Shown here in pieces: positions 49,692 to 58,903 of a stretch of DNA of 64,000 nt. The position numbers and the translations under genes are program-made. Source of the stretch: Dialister succinatiphilus YIT 11850 (GTDB lineage: Bacteria > Bacillota > Negativicutes > Veillonellales > Dialisteraceae); the NCBI RefSeq assembly GCF_000242435.1, contig NZ_JH591187.1, forward strand, positions 1-64,000. The letters run 5' to 3'. The notes beneath the pieces were generated by a model, which ran no database searches, was not told where the DNA came from, and saw nothing but the letters and a program-made list of their open reading frames with translations. Each line of letters begins with the position of its first letter. Position 1 is the first letter of the stretch.

Positions 49692-51443
49692 TTACTCATC
49701 ACTTTCTGCGGAATCATCGGAATCATCGGTTTCATGAGATTCTTTTATGTCCTCTTTGATCTGCTTTTTGGCTTCTTTGAAGGATTCAGGAATATTTTCT
49801 TCGCTGGTCAAAATGTAGATGGTGCCGGTCAGGAGAGGCTTCACCGGCTTGAAACGGTATTTGAAGAACCAGTGGTCGAAGTGATTGGCATCGCTTTTAG
49901 AAACGAAGAGGAATACCGGCTTGTCCGGATGGCGGTGGCTGTCCATGAATTCTTTGTCGGACAGGGAGGGCATCACATATTTTTCATTCCACAGGGGATT
50001 TCTTTCTTCGATTTCACCGGATACCGGCGGCACCACCCTGATGGCGGTTTCACCGGAATAGAAGGTGTATCCGGCAGGGTAGGAACGGAAGAAGTAGTGC
50101 TCTCCCGGCGCAGCTTTCATTTCCGGTGCCAGGTCGATGGCGGAGCGGCGGGGGAGATAGTGGGGCAGGCCTTCCATCATGAGGCAGAGGAACACCGAGG
50201 CCGTTACGGCGGTGATTACAGTGAGCCGCCGGCCGCTGCTTTTTTTATAGCGAAGAACCAGGGACCAGAAGGCATAGAAAATCACCGCATAAAGGACCCA
50301 CCAGCTTCCTTCCTTGATGTAGATGGAACCGCCGATGGCGGCAGCGAGGAAAAGGGCAAAGCCCAGGGCTGTCCAGAGGTAGGGCTTTTTCTCTCCCTGC
50401 CGGATGGCAGGCGCTGCCAGGGCAGCGAAAATGATGGCCGGCACCACGGCAATGTAGGTGTAGGTGACGTACTTGGTGGCCATAAGGGTGTAGAACAGCA
50501 GGGTGCCCCAGCACCAGACCATGAGGAAACGGTAGAAGGGGGTCTTTTCCTTCCAGCCCCGGACCATTTCGTAAAAAGAGGTGAAGGTCCAGGGGAGAAG
50601 AGCGGCAGGAAGAAGAACCAGGTAGTAATACCAGTGGTTATCTTCGGGGTGCTCGGAAGAAGTGGCTCTCAGAATATTGTGAAGGCCCAGGAACTGTTCC
50701 ACGAAATCATTGCCATGAATGAGGTACATGCCGCCGTACCAGGGGAGGGTGACGGCAAAGAAAGCAAGAATGCCCTGCCAGGGGAAAAGGCGGGCTGCCA
50801 TTTTCCCCGATTTCATGGTGAGGCACCACAGAAGGAGCAGGGCGCCGGGAAGTACCAGTCCCACGGGGCCCTTGGTCAGGCAGGCAAAGCCGGCGGCGGC
50901 ATAGGCCAGCACCAGGTGTTTCCTGTTTCCCTCCATCACACCGATATAGCCGGAAAGCATGGTGGGAATGGTGAAGAGCAGGAGGATGCTGTCAGTAATA
51001 ACGGCGTGGGAAATGATCCAGAATTCCAGAGACAAGGCCAGCATGGCGCCGGACCATACGGCAGTCACATTATCCTTCCGAATCCGCTGTATGTACCAGA
51101 TGAGGAGGGTCACCGACAGGGCGCCTGAAAGGATGGCAGGCATGCGGGAGGCCAGACTGGTAAATCCCAGAATGGTATAGGAAATGGAAAGAAGCCAGTA
51201 GACCATGATGGGCTTGTCGTACCAGAACGTACCGTAAATCTGGGGTGACATCCAGTTGCCGGAAAGCACCATTTCCTTGGCCGTCAAGGCATAGTTGGAC
51301 TCCACCGGATCCGTCACCGGAAGGAGCCAGGAGCCCCAGAGAAGGAAAAGAAAGGCTGCCAGAAAGAAAAAGAGAAGAGTTTTCAAGACGCCTTTTTCCC
51401 CGGTTTCCTGCTTTCCATGATTCAGTTTATTTTTTCTTTTCAT
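49692..51443 (-). CDS. GT39 family glycosyltransferase, ArnT-like (first copy)
   Basis: 583 aa from ATG 51443; a TTG at 51458 is an alternative, and neither has a strong RBS. GT-C fold with about 12 membrane helices. The first periplasmic loop carries TDPVESNYALTAKEM with the Asp/Glu pair expected at the active site, then YGTFWYDKPIMVYWL. It probably moves a sugar from undecaprenyl phosphate onto an envelope acceptor. The C-terminal tail is long and acidic (EDIKESHETDDSDDSAESDE), an odd feature that the second copy lacks. It lies 17 bp after the other GT39 gene. Confidence 0.85.
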   Translation of the reverse strand: MKRKNKLNHGKQETGEKGVLKTLLFFFLAAFLFLLWGSWLLPVTDPVESNYALTAKEMVLSGNWMSPQIYGTFWYDKPIMVYWLLSISYTILGFTSLASRMPAILSGALSVTLLIWYIQRIRKDNVTAVWSGAMLALSLEFWIISHAVITDSILLLFTIPTMLSGYIGVMEGNRKHLVLAYAAAGFACLTKGPVGLVLPGALLLLWCLTMKSGKMAARLFPWQGILAFFAVTLPWYGGMYLIHGNDFVEQFLGLHNILRATSSEHPEDNHWYYYLVLLPAALLPWTFTSFYEMVRGWKEKTPFYRFLMVWCWGTLLFYTLMATKYVTYTYIAVVPAIIFAALAAPAIRQGEKKPYLWTALGFALFLAAAIGGSIYIKEGSWWVLYAVIFYAFWSLVLRYKKSSGRRLTVITAVTASVFLCLMMEGLPHYLPRRSAIDLAPEMKAAPGEHYFFRSYPAGYTFYSGETAIRVVPPVSGEIEERNPLWNEKYVMPSLSDKEFMDSHRHPDKPVFLFVSKSDANHFDHWFFKYRFKPVKPLLTGTIYILTSEENIPESFKEAKKQIKEDIKESHETDDSDDSAESDE

Positions 51444-51460
51444 GCGCTTTGTGCTCAATG

Positions 51461-53050
51461 TCAGTCTTCTTTCTTTAACAACAGAAGGGCCGTATCCTTT
51501 TCCCAGAGAACCGTAAGGCCCGATTTCTGCTCTTCCGGCCAGTTTTTAAATACTTTTTTCTGCACCAGGATATACGCATTCTCCGGCAGACGGGAGGTTT
51601 CTTTTCCTGGAAGGAGGACGCCCTTTTCTTCATTCTTCTCGTCTGTTTCCTGTTTCCTCCGGTCAAACTCAGGCAGCGCCTTTCCGTAGATGTCGGTGTA
51701 GAAAGCCGTGGAAGGACGGTAGAAGGTGTCTACATAGAGGGGGATGGAAGGATCCCGGTCTGTGCTGGCAAGCTTCTCCGCAATGGCGGCGGAGGTAAAG
51801 AGGGAAGATACGGCGGAGGCAAAGGCGCCCCATATGGAAAGAACGAAGACGAGTATCAGAAGGGCCTGGGTCATCATGAAGGCGCGGAAACGGCCCCTTT
51901 TGAGGCCCAGGGCGGCCAGAACGGCGGCAAGGACCATGAAGAAAACGATGAGCCACCGGATGATGGGGCCTCCGTCGGGATTGATGGGCGCCAGGGCAAT
52001 GGCTCCTGCTGTGAGTAGGGAAAAGAAAAGATGGGAAAAAATCAGGGTCTTTGAAATATGGCCGGACTCTTCACAGTCCGTCAGATACATGCCTGCCAGA
52101 AGGGACAGGGGCGGGAACATGGGAAGCACGTAGGAAAAGAGCTGGGTAGAAGAAAGGGAGAAGAAAATAAAAATAAACAGGGTCCATACCAGGAAGAAAG
52201 CACTGGTCCTATCCTTCAGCCATTTCTTCGTACGGCGGAAAATACCGGGCAGGGTGCCGCTCCAGGGATAAAATCCGGCAAGAAGCACCACTATATAGAG
52301 CCAGTAATGGTTCTGCCCCGCATGCTCCGGGCTGACAAAACGGGTCACATTGTGGTATCCCAGGAAGGTGTCGATGAAGGCGCTGCCGTGGATATGGCCC
52401 ATGGCTATATACCAGGGAAGGCCTATCAGGCAGGCCAGCGGGATGCCCCAGTACCATTTGAGGCCCAGGATTTCCTTCACATGGAACTGCTTTGTAAGAA
52501 CCATCCAGATGCCCACAATGAGGGCAGGAAAACCAAAGCCCACAGGCCCCTTGGTGAGGAGCGCCAGACCGCAGAATATGTAGGCCGCTATATATTCCTT
52601 CCGGAGGAAGGACATGAGGGTGATGGTGAGGGTCAGCGTAAGGAGGGTATCGGTGACACTGCTCCTGGCAAGGACGATGATTTCAAGAGAAGTGGCGCAG
52701 ATGAAAGCACCCCGGAGGGCAGCCTTTCCGCCAATGAGCTTTCGGGAGGAAAGATACAGGTACACCGGGGTGAGGGCGCCCAGAAAGAGGGAAGGAAATC
52801 GAGCGGCCCAGGTCGAAACACCAAACAGGCTGAAAGACAACGCTTCCAGCCAGTAGAAGAGAGGCGGCTTGTCGTACCAGAATTCCCCGTAAATGCGGGG
52901 AGAAAGGAAATCGCCGGTGGCTATCATTTCCTTGGCCGTTTCCCCGTACACCGGTTCATCGGGGTCCAGAAGTGGAATGGTGCCAAGAAAGGCGCCGTAG
53001 AGGACAATACAGAAAAGAAAGAGGAAGATACAGTTTTTATTCAGTTTCAT
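51461..53050 (-). CDS. GT39 family glycosyltransferase, ArnT-like (second copy)
   Basis: 529 aa, GT-C fold with about 11 membrane helices. The first loop reads LDPDEPVYGETAKEM, with the canonical DE pair, then YGEFWYDKPPLFYWLEAL, closer to ArnT than the other copy. The C-terminal region (about 420-529) is periplasmic and mixed. It shares perhaps a third of its residues with its neighbour by eye. The two copies probably use different donors or acceptors. It overlaps the DedA gene by 4 bp, so DedA and the two transferases form one minus-strand operon. Confidence 0.87.
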   Translation of the reverse strand: MKLNKNCIFLFLFCIVLYGAFLGTIPLLDPDEPVYGETAKEMIATGDFLSPRIYGEFWYDKPPLFYWLEALSFSLFGVSTWAARFPSLFLGALTPVYLYLSSRKLIGGKAALRGAFICATSLEIIVLARSSVTDTLLTLTLTITLMSFLRKEYIAAYIFCGLALLTKGPVGFGFPALIVGIWMVLTKQFHVKEILGLKWYWGIPLACLIGLPWYIAMGHIHGSAFIDTFLGYHNVTRFVSPEHAGQNHYWLYIVVLLAGFYPWSGTLPGIFRRTKKWLKDRTSAFFLVWTLFIFIFFSLSSTQLFSYVLPMFPPLSLLAGMYLTDCEESGHISKTLIFSHLFFSLLTAGAIALAPINPDGGPIIRWLIVFFMVLAAVLAALGLKRGRFRAFMMTQALLILVFVLSIWGAFASAVSSLFTSAAIAEKLASTDRDPSIPLYVDTFYRPSTAFYTDIYGKALPEFDRRKQETDEKNEEKGVLLPGKETSRLPENAYILVQKKVFKNWPEEQKSGLTVLWEKDTALLLLKKED

Positions 53051-53634
53051 TTTGATTTTCTCTTATGGTAGATATAGTAAGCCAGACCGATGCATGCGGA
53101 AATGGCGGCGCAGGCAGCAGCGATTTCCAGCTTGTAGTCCAGAATCATGGTCCAGTTGTGCCCCAGCTCGGAGCCTACATAAACAAGAAATATGGTCCAG
53201 GGCAGGGTGCCCAGTATGGTAAGGATGACGAATTCAGGCAGAGGGAACTGGGCGATACCGGCAGGAAGGGAAATAAAGGTGCGTACCCCCGGCAGCAGGC
53301 GGCCGGTGAAAACGGCAATGGCACCATAATTTTCAAACCAGTCCTTGGCGGCAATCATCTTTCTGGCACCAAGGCCTCCTTTGGCGGTATGCTTCAAAAT
53401 CATGTCGCGCCCTCCTCTGGCGCCCATATAGTAGGACACCACGGACCCCGTAATACCGGCGGCGGTTCCGATGATGACTGTAGGCCAGAAGGAGAAAATA
53501 TCCTGGGAAACAAGAAAACCGGCAAAGCCCAGAATGATTTCACTGGGGATAGGGATATTCATATTTTCCAGCACCATGCAGATGAAAAGAGCCAGATATC
53601 CCCATTCAGAGAGAAATGAAATAATGAATTCCAT
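53047..53634 (-). CDS. DedA family membrane protein
   Basis: 195 aa with about five membrane segments. FTGRLLPGVRTFISLPAGIAQFPLPEF is the DedA signature, and the start region contains PIPSEIILGFAGFL. Recent work assigns DedA proteins to flipping undecaprenyl phosphate back across the inner membrane (UptA) or lipid scrambling. Placed before two undecaprenyl-sugar-using transferases, carrier recycling is the natural reading here. RBS AAAGGA before the ATG. Confidence 0.9.
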   Translation of the reverse strand: MEFIISFLSEWGYLALFICMVLENMNIPIPSEIILGFAGFLVSQDIFSFWPTVIIGTAAGITGSVVSYYMGARGGRDMILKHTAKGGLGARKMIAAKDWFENYGAIAVFTGRLLPGVRTFISLPAGIAQFPLPEFVILTILGTLPWTIFLVYVGSELGHNWTMILDYKLEIAAACAAISACIGLAYYIYHKRKSK

Positions 53635-54164
53635 AAAGAAAGTCCTTTATCGATCAAAAAATGAATGAATCCTGTGGCGGGAATTTTTCCTGCCTGCTTT
53701 ATTTATTATATGTAAAGAAAGTATACATTATATATACAACATATAAACAATCAATGAACGGCCCTGAAGGTAATCCAATCTACCTTTCGAGACTATCACT
53801 ATAAAATATAACATGGTAAGAGGGCAGGGTCAATGAACAGGATGAAGCGCAGGGAAATTGACTCTTCCGGAATCCCTGGAAAGAGGCAATTTCGGGTATC
53901 CCATAAGTTCGTTTCCCCTTTCCCGTCCAATTATGCATGTTCTATTTGACAACTGTATAAAATATTGATAAAATATGCATAGATTGTATAAAGATACCGA
54001 CTTGCGAAAATGATACTTGCAAAGATTTCGCTGAATTAGGACGAAATTTGGGAAAATCAACGAAATCTTCCGGATGTCTTTATGAAAGGAAAACAGGAAG
54101 CCTGAATAAAAATTCATAGGGGAGCTTCCAATCAGTGAAAATATCTGTATGGAGATGATTTGTC
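53635..54164. other. Divergent intergenic region of 530 bp
   Basis: No gene is seen. It contains AT-rich palindromic parts (GTATACATTATATATAC near 53723-53742) and a possible promoter TTGACA near 53947 with TAAAAT about 18 bp later. Between 54000 and 54075 the motif CGAAAT or CGAAAA recurs, with GATTTCG/CGAAATC complementary pairs, so the leader of the downstream binding protein may be structured. I cannot assign a class. Confidence 0.4.
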
Positions 54165-54965
54165 ATGATGGGTAAGAAATTAAAAATCGCATTGGCATTA
54201 GGCGCTATGGCCGCTGTATTTGGCGCAGCAGGCTGCGGCGGTGGAAGTTCAAGCAGCAGCTCTTCTTCCTCCAAGAACGGCATTCCTTCGGTCATCCGTG
54301 TAGGTTCGGAAACCACCTTCCCGCCCTTTGAATTTACAAAGGACGATAAATATGTAGGCTTTGATCTTGATCTGACGGATGCCATCATCAAACAGATGGG
54401 CAGCAAGATGGAATTCAAGAGCATGGGCTTTGATGCCCTCATCCCGGCCGTACAGTCCGGTCAGATCGACCTCATTGCTGCCGGCCTCAATGCCACACCT
54501 GAAAGAGCGAAACAGGTAGCCTTCTCGGATCCTTATTTCACCCAGGACGGCTTCGTCATTGTTGTCAACAAAGACAATGACAGCATTAAAGACTGGGCTG
54601 ATCTGGAAGGAAAGAACGTAGGCGCCCAGGTAGGCACCCAGCAGGTGAAAGTGGCTCAGGAAGCCAAGGCAGCCAATGTAAAGCAGCTGGATTCCAACTC
54701 CCAGGCCTTCATGGAACTGCAGGCAAAGACCCTGGATGCGGTGGTCATCGACCAGCCGGTGGGTATGTACTACCTGAAACAGGGTGCCGACAAGGACCTG
54801 AAGATCGTGGGCACTGCCAAAGACGCAGAAGGCATGGTATTTGCCATGAAGAAAGACAACAAGGAACTGCAGGCTGCTGTCAACAAGGCGCTGAAGGAAC
54901 TGAAGGACAACGGCACCTATGATAAGATTTACACCAAGTGGTTTGGCAATGAAGGAAAGAAATAA
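54165..54965 (+). CDS. Amino acid ABC transporter substrate-binding lipoprotein (orphan 1)
   Basis: 266 aa. Lipobox GAAGC (Cys24), then a Ser-run spacer, then a type II binding protein (SBP_bac_3): RVGSETTFPPFEF, YVGFDLDLTDAI, FDALIPAVQSGQIDLIAAG, and the C-terminal LKDNGTYDKIYTKWFG. The form is that of glutamine/polar amino acid binding proteins. Permease and ATPase genes are missing next to it. RBS GGAGATGA; the second codon is also ATG. Own terminator downstream. Confidence 0.92.
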   Translation: MMGKKLKIALALGAMAAVFGAAGCGGGSSSSSSSSSKNGIPSVIRVGSETTFPPFEFTKDDKYVGFDLDLTDAIIKQMGSKMEFKSMGFDALIPAVQSGQIDLIAAGLNATPERAKQVAFSDPYFTQDGFVIVVNKDNDSIKDWADLEGKNVGAQVGTQQVKVAQEAKAANVKQLDSNSQAFMELQAKTLDAVVIDQPVGMYYLKQGADKDLKIVGTAKDAEGMVFAMKKDNKELQAAVNKALKELKDNGTYDKIYTKWFGNEGKK

Positions 54966-54977
54966 TTCATATAAGGA

Positions 54978-55007
54978 AACCGGGCTCAAAGGGGCCCGGT
55001 TTTTTTA
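54978..55007 (+). terminator. Terminator of the first binding-protein gene
   Basis: AACCGGGC and GCCCGGTT with T tract. Confidence 0.88.
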
Positions 55008-55148
55008 GTTAGCAGGATTACTGGCGGGCTGGTGGGAGCTTCTGAACCCGGGAAAGCAGGCGGTCCCTCTCATTTCCTATTTGATAATTCAATTTCCGCC
55101 CTATATAATGAAGACAACACTTGGTGGGTTTTTCGGGAGGTGTTTTGT

Positions 55149-55964
55149 ATGAACAGATGGATGAAAGCAGGAGCAGCAGCGCTGGCCCTGTGCATGATGG
55201 CCGGCCTGTCCGGCTGCGGCGGCGAAAAGCAGGCTGCTTCGAAGGCAGCTTCAGCGCCGGCGAAGAAGGAGCTGAAGGTGGCCTGCGTGGCTACCTATCC
55301 GCCCTTTGTGTACAAGGACAAAGAAGGGAAAATCGTAGGCTTTGACGTGGATATCACCGGTGCCGTGGCAAAGGAGCTGGGAGCTCAGGTGGTGTATGAA
55401 AGCATGCCCTTCAATGAAATGGTACCGGCTCTTCAGGCCAGCAAGGCGGACATAGCGGTGGCAGCCGTAGACATGACCCAGGACCGGGCGGACAAGGTGG
55501 ATTTCAGTAATATCTACTACAGCAAGGAAAATGTTTCCATCCTGGCCCGGAAAGAGGACAATGAAATCAGGGGACCGGAAGACCTGAAAGGGAAAAAAGT
55601 GGCTGTGGAAAAGGGTACGGTCTATGTAGGAACAGCGAAACAGTACGGCGCCGAAGTGAAGGAGTATGACTACCACGACCAGCTTATCAAGGCGGTGGAG
55701 GACAACGAGGCAGACGCCCTGATCCTAGATAAACCGGTGGCCCGCTTCTACCTGGCCCACGGCGCATCGGAGAAATTGAAGCCTGCCGGCATTATCAGCG
55801 GTTCCGGCGGATTTGTCATGATGGTGAGCAAGAAAGATGAAGGCCTCCGGGAAAAGGTGAATGAGGCCCTGGATAAGCTGATGAAGAACGGCGAATATGA
55901 TAAGATTTACGATAAATGGTTTGCCGATGAAAACTTCAGCAAAGAGCCGGACGTCAAGTCCTGA
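55149..55964 (+). CDS. Amino acid ABC transporter substrate-binding lipoprotein (orphan 2)
   Basis: 271 aa from ATG 55149, with GGGAGGTG upstream and TATAAT near 55101. Lipobox GLSGC (Cys about 23). SBP_bac_3 fold: VACVATYPPFVYKD, GFDVDITGAVAKELG, FNEMVPALQASKADIAVA, and the end NGEYDKIYDKWFADE. It parallels the gene before it but is only moderately similar, so it is an old duplication or a separate acquisition. No permease adjacent; it may share one with orphan 1. Confidence 0.92.
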   Translation: MNRWMKAGAAALALCMMAGLSGCGGEKQAASKAASAPAKKELKVACVATYPPFVYKDKEGKIVGFDVDITGAVAKELGAQVVYESMPFNEMVPALQASKADIAVAAVDMTQDRADKVDFSNIYYSKENVSILARKEDNEIRGPEDLKGKKVAVEKGTVYVGTAKQYGAEVKEYDYHDQLIKAVEDNEADALILDKPVARFYLAHGASEKLKPAGIISGSGGFVMMVSKKDEGLREKVNEALDKLMKNGEYDKIYDKWFADENFSKEPDVKS

Positions 55965-56072
55965 GGGCCGGAAAAACAGAATCGCTGTCTCATGGGGCAG
56001 GGCTTCCGGACCATGGTATAATAAATGAAGAGGCATAGACCTCTTCATTTACAAAGAAAGAGGGATGATTCC

Positions 56073-56309
56073 ATGAAGAAAAGCACCCTGATTATTTCCC
56101 TGGCTGCTGCCGGTCTGATTTCTCTTGGCGGCTACAGCGTATTTGCCGATAACAGTGACAGCAGCTGGAATGGCTGGTGCCCGGGCCCAAGGCAGACCGT
56201 GAGCCGGGACTCCCGTGACGGCAGCTACGGCAGAGGCTACGGCTGCGGTGGATACCGGCAGAGCGACCGGGATGATTACTACTGTCCCGGACCGGGATAT
56301 AGAAGGTAA
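56073..56309 (+). CDS. Small secreted Cys/Gly/Arg-rich protein, unknown
   Basis: 78 aa from ATG 56073, with AGAGGGATG upstream and TATAAT near 56019. A clear signal peptide (residues 1-26, cleavage after VFA). The mature 52 residues hold three cysteines, two in repeated CPGP motifs (about 36 and 72) with one between in YGCGGY, and many Arg, Gly, Tyr. It may be a metal-binding or disulfide-linked surface peptide. No known family recognised. Confidence 0.7.
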   Translation: MKKSTLIISLAAAGLISLGGYSVFADNSDSSWNGWCPGPRQTVSRDSRDGSYGRGYGCGGYRQSDRDDYYCPGPGYRR

Positions 56310-56312
56310 GAG

Positions 56313-56345
56313 AAAAAGAGCGGAAGCTATCCGCTCTTTTTTCGT
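56313..56345 (+). terminator. Terminator of the small secreted protein gene
   Basis: AAAAAGAGCGGA and TCCGCTCTTTTTT around a 4-nt loop. Confidence 0.88.
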
Positions 56346-56735
56346 GCCTGTGACACGCTTCCCACCGAGGTGGTAAGGGACCGCCCTTCTGTAACTTGAC
56401 TTCCCTGCCTGCCAGGAGGCGTGGGACCACGTCAGTGGTGGAAGGGGTATGCCGCCGGATAGCGGCCTGTAAAAGCTGCGGCGAAGCGGCCGCCGCCACC
56501 CTGTGGACCCTATATATAATATACTCATTTATCTTCCCTAAATCCGTATGGATAGGATTACACATTGAAAAAGTTAGATAGGATGTGGCCCTGCAGGGTG
56601 AAATGGCAGGAAGGATGCAGTTTCCGGGGCAGCCGTGTATTTACATATCGATATAAATAATATAAAATGGAATAAGATTTCAATTGTATACGTCTTATGA
56701 CGCGTGCAGGTTACAATATATTATGAGGTGATTAA
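56346..56735. other. Intergenic region before the suf operon
   Basis: GC-rich inverted pieces (CACCGAGGTGG; GGGACCACGTCAGTGGTGG; GCGGCGAAGCGGCCGC) lie in the first half, probably remains of dispersed repeats. The second half is AT-rich and must hold the suf promoter; TTACAATATATTA near 56711 is a possible -10. I cannot see a sure regulator site. Confidence 0.45.
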
Positions 56736-57479
56736 ATGAGTGAATTGCTTCGCGTGGAAAATCTCCACGTTTCCGTAGGCGGGAAAGAACTCCTCCACGG
56801 CATTAACCTCACCGTAAACAAGGGGGAAGTCCATGTTATTATGGGTGTTAACGGGGCAGGCAAGTCGACGCTGCTTCATGCCATCATGGGAAATCCTGTT
56901 TACAAGATAACTGAGGGTCATATTTATTTTGAAGGCCAGGAAATTACAGGCCTGTCTGTAGATAAAAGAGCAAAACTGGGAATCTTCCTTTCTTTCCAGA
57001 ATCCTATTTCGGTGGCCGGCATTACCATGGAAAATTTCATCCGTACTGCCAAGACTACCATTTCCGGGAAACAGCAGCGCCTTTTCCCTTTCAAACGTCT
57101 GATGAAAGCAAGGATGGAAGACCTTTCCATGGATCCCTCCTATGCGGACCGCTACCTCAATGACGGTTTCTCCGGCGGCGAAAGAAAGAAGAGCGAAATC
57201 CTGCAGATGCGTATTCTGGATCCCAAGCTGGCCATGCTGGATGAAACTGACTCGGGTCTCGATGTGGACGCAGTGCGCATTGTTTCTAAAAATATTTCCG
57301 AATACCATAATGAGAATAATTCCCTTCTCATTATTACCCATCTGAACCAGATTCTGAAATTCATTACGCCGGAATTTGTGCATGTGCTCATTGATGGACG
57401 CATTGTTAAAGAAGGCGGCCCGGAACTGGTTGATGAGATCGAAACCAACGGCTTTGATGCATACCGCAGTGAGGTGTAG
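56736..57479 (+). CDS. sufC: Fe-S cluster assembly ATPase SufC
   Basis: 247 aa. ABC-type ATPase: Walker A GVNGAGKST (about residue 36), signature FSGGERKKSEILQM, Walker B LAMLDETDSGLDVDA, and the switch His in ITHLNQ. FQNPISVAGITMENFIR is a SufC hallmark. It energises the SufBD scaffold. ATG 56736 has GAGGTG upstream. It is the first of five genes in the standard Firmicute order sufCBDSU. Confidence 0.96.
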   Translation: MSELLRVENLHVSVGGKELLHGINLTVNKGEVHVIMGVNGAGKSTLLHAIMGNPVYKITEGHIYFEGQEITGLSVDKRAKLGIFLSFQNPISVAGITMENFIRTAKTTISGKQQRLFPFKRLMKARMEDLSMDPSYADRYLNDGFSGGERKKSEILQMRILDPKLAMLDETDSGLDVDAVRIVSKNISEYHNENNSLLIITHLNQILKFITPEFVHVLIDGRIVKEGGPELVDEIETNGFDAYRSEV

Positions 57480-57481
57480 TC

Positions 57482-58894
57482 ATGGCTGAAGAAAAGAAAA
57501 AGAGCCAGGTAGAGGATATTAACCGCAGCATTTATGATGTGAAGGATAAGGTGGAATATTCCTACAAGGCAGACAAGGGACTAACGGAAGATGTGATCCG
57601 TGAGATTTCCAGAGAAAAGGATGAACCGGAATGGATGCTGGAAAAGCGTCTCAAGGCCCTTGCAATTTACAACAAGCTGGACGTACCGCCCTGGGCGCCG
57701 GACATTTCGGAACTGGACATGGAGCACATTGATACCTATGTCCGCCCGAAGACTGATATGAAAGCCCGCTGGGAAGACCTGCCGGAAAACATCAGGGAAA
57801 CCTTTGACCGGCTGGGAATTCCGGAAGCGGAAAAGAAATCGCTGGCCGGTGTAGGCGCCCAGTATGATTCCGAAGTGGTATACCACAATATCCAGAAAGA
57901 ACTGGAGGAACAGGGAGTCATTTATGTTGACTTTGAAACGGCAGTCAAGAAATATCCGGAACTGATTAAACCCTATTTCGGAAAGCTCATTACACCGAAC
58001 TACCATAAGTTTGCCGCCCTTCACTATGCCGTATGGTCCGGCGGATCCTTCGTGTATGTGCCCAAAGGGGTTCATGTGAAGATGCCGCTGCAGAGCTACT
58101 TCCGCCTTAATGCGCCGGGAGCAGGCCAGTTTGAACATACCCTGATTATTGTGGAAGAAGGAGCCACCTGCCACTTCATCGAAGGCTGCTCGGCTCCCCG
58201 TTACAATGTGGCCAATCTCCATGCCGGAGCTGTAGAACTTTTCGTCAAGAAAGGAGCCACCCTTCGGTACTCTACCATTGAGAACTGGTCCAAGAATATG
58301 TACAACCTGAATACCAAGAAATCCCTGGTAGAAGAAGATGGTCATATGATCTGGGTGTCCGGTTCCTTCGGATCCCATACCTCCTGCCTCTATCCGGATA
58401 CGGTGCTCAAGGGAGACCGTTCCACCTGTGAATTTACAGGCATCACCTTTGCCGGCAAGGGACAGTTCCTGGATACCGGGTCCAAAGTGGAAGCACTGGG
58501 GAAAGATGTGTCCATGACCGTCAACTCCAAATCCATTTCCAAAGCCGGCGGCACCGCCATTTACCGCGGCGTAGTCTATATCGGACCCAATGCCAAAGGG
58601 ACAAAGGGCTCTATCAGCTGCGAATCCCTCATGCTGGATAATGAGTCCCGCTCCGATACCATTCCGGACATTGTCATTGAAAATGATGATATTGACCTGG
58701 GACACGAAGCCAAAATCGGACGCATTCCGGACGAAGATATTTACTACCTTATGAGCCGGGGCCTTACGGAAGAAGATGCCAAGGCCATGCTGGTCAGAGG
58801 CTTTGCAGAACCGATTTCCAAGGCCCTGCCTCTGGAATATGCAGTAGAAATGAACCGCCTCATCGATCTTGAATTCGAAGGGGCCATAGGATAA
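57482..58894 (+). CDS. sufB: Fe-S cluster assembly scaffold SufB
   Basis: 470 aa, full length. The right-handed beta-helix core is preceded by a helical head (PEWMLEKRLKALAIYNKL). VEEGATCHFIEGCSAP, YSTIENWSKNMYNLNTK and GPNAKGTKGSISCESLMLD are SufB blocks; the last holds the Cys known to take part in cluster assembly. It starts 2 bp after sufC and forms a complex with SufC and SufD. Confidence 0.97.
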   Translation: MAEEKKKSQVEDINRSIYDVKDKVEYSYKADKGLTEDVIREISREKDEPEWMLEKRLKALAIYNKLDVPPWAPDISELDMEHIDTYVRPKTDMKARWEDLPENIRETFDRLGIPEAEKKSLAGVGAQYDSEVVYHNIQKELEEQGVIYVDFETAVKKYPELIKPYFGKLITPNYHKFAALHYAVWSGGSFVYVPKGVHVKMPLQSYFRLNAPGAGQFEHTLIIVEEGATCHFIEGCSAPRYNVANLHAGAVELFVKKGATLRYSTIENWSKNMYNLNTKKSLVEEDGHMIWVSGSFGSHTSCLYPDTVLKGDRSTCEFTGITFAGKGQFLDTGSKVEALGKDVSMTVNSKSISKAGGTAIYRGVVYIGPNAKGTKGSISCESLMLDNESRSDTIPDIVIENDDIDLGHEAKIGRIPDEDIYYLMSRGLTEEDAKAMLVRGFAEPISKALPLEYAVEMNRLIDLEFEGAIG

Positions 58895-58903
58895 GGAGGC
58901 ATT

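Noticed and set aside
49620-51128. 502-codon open frame on the plus strand opposite the first GT39 gene
   Set aside because: Gly/His/Arg-rich and without hydrophobic helices; the opposite strand gives a full GT-C protein.
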